A program made the translations under genes and the position numbers. 64,000 nucleotides of DNA from Diploscapter coronatus (lineage: Eukaryota > Nematoda > Chromadorea > Rhabditida > Rhabditidae): positions 38,703,249-38,767,248 of the forward strand of contig OZ038423.1 in the NCBI GenBank assembly GCA_964036155.1, read 5' to 3'. Under the pieces are notes generated by a model. That model saw only the letters and a list, made by a program, of their open reading frames with translations, was not told the origin of the DNA and did not search any database. Shown here piece by piece: positions 63,828 through 64,000 of the stretch (the first letter of the stretch is position 1; each line of letters opens with the position of its first letter).

Positions 63828-64000
63828 GTAGGTTTTCAAAAAAAAAAACTAAATAAAGGGTGGCTCAACGGAGTTTTTTGATTAAATTTTTCTAAAGGTT
63901 TCCAAAATTCAGTAGCAATTAGTAACAAACGATGCTAAATATAAAAGAATGAGTTTTTTGAGTTAGGGATGTATGAAATCTGCATTCCCCTTATTATATC

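Overview
The window is eukaryotic and looks like nematode genomic DNA, probably a rhabditid-type worm. Genes are split by many short AT-rich introns with TTTCAG/TTTTAG acceptors. Some start codons sit 3-6 nt behind such an acceptor, as expected of spliced-leader addition. The best-matching homologues are worm genes (trp-4, moag-4, gly-2, mroh-1). The genus cannot be fixed from this sequence.

Layout. 2-10812 (+) is most of a TRPN (NOMPC/TRP-4) mechanosensory channel: a long ankyrin array followed by the TRP channel core; its 5' end lies outside. One of its introns carries a possible nested 49-residue membrane microprotein gene on the other strand (5513-5662) and a 745-bp fold-back element whose arms each contain tRNA-like pol III boxes. 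Convergent to it is an SLC17-type MFS transporter (10886-13907, -). Next come a small moag-4/SERF gene (15300-16049, -), the alpha subunit of electron transfer flavoprotein (17813-20105, +), a CALML4-like EF-hand protein (20922-21841, +) and a 231-aa protein with two tandem Ras-association-like domains (22543-25225, -).

A 7.6-kb stretch (25.2-32.8 kb) holds no convincing gene. It contains a purine-rich low-complexity block, a MITE, a GA microsatellite and one possible orphan exon. Then follow a 192-aa protein of unknown function (32847-34032, -), an MMD/PAQR10-11-type seven-TM protein (35582-37023, -, last exon not found) and a 570-aa basic/serine-rich protein with one EF-loop-like motif (38506-41030, -). 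Divergent from it is gly-2, the MGAT5-type N-acetylglucosaminyltransferase V (41851-46213, +). The largest gene is an MROH1-type HEAT-repeat protein (47316-62865, +). The first coding exon of another gene starts at 63768.

I reconstructed exons by reading splice sites against protein continuity. For moag-4, etfa, the CALML4-like gene, the RA gene, the 192-aa gene, the 570-aa gene and gly-2, the chosen exons sum exactly to a multiple of three and give one open frame. No operon or pathway unites the genes: this is a mixed neighbourhood. The most unusual content is non-coding. Several families of short terminal-inverted-repeat elements (MITEs) sit mostly in introns, two of them right against 5' splice sites. 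A TTGAAAC(A/T)T motif recurs in introns of the housekeeping-like genes. I saw no clearly new multi-gene system.
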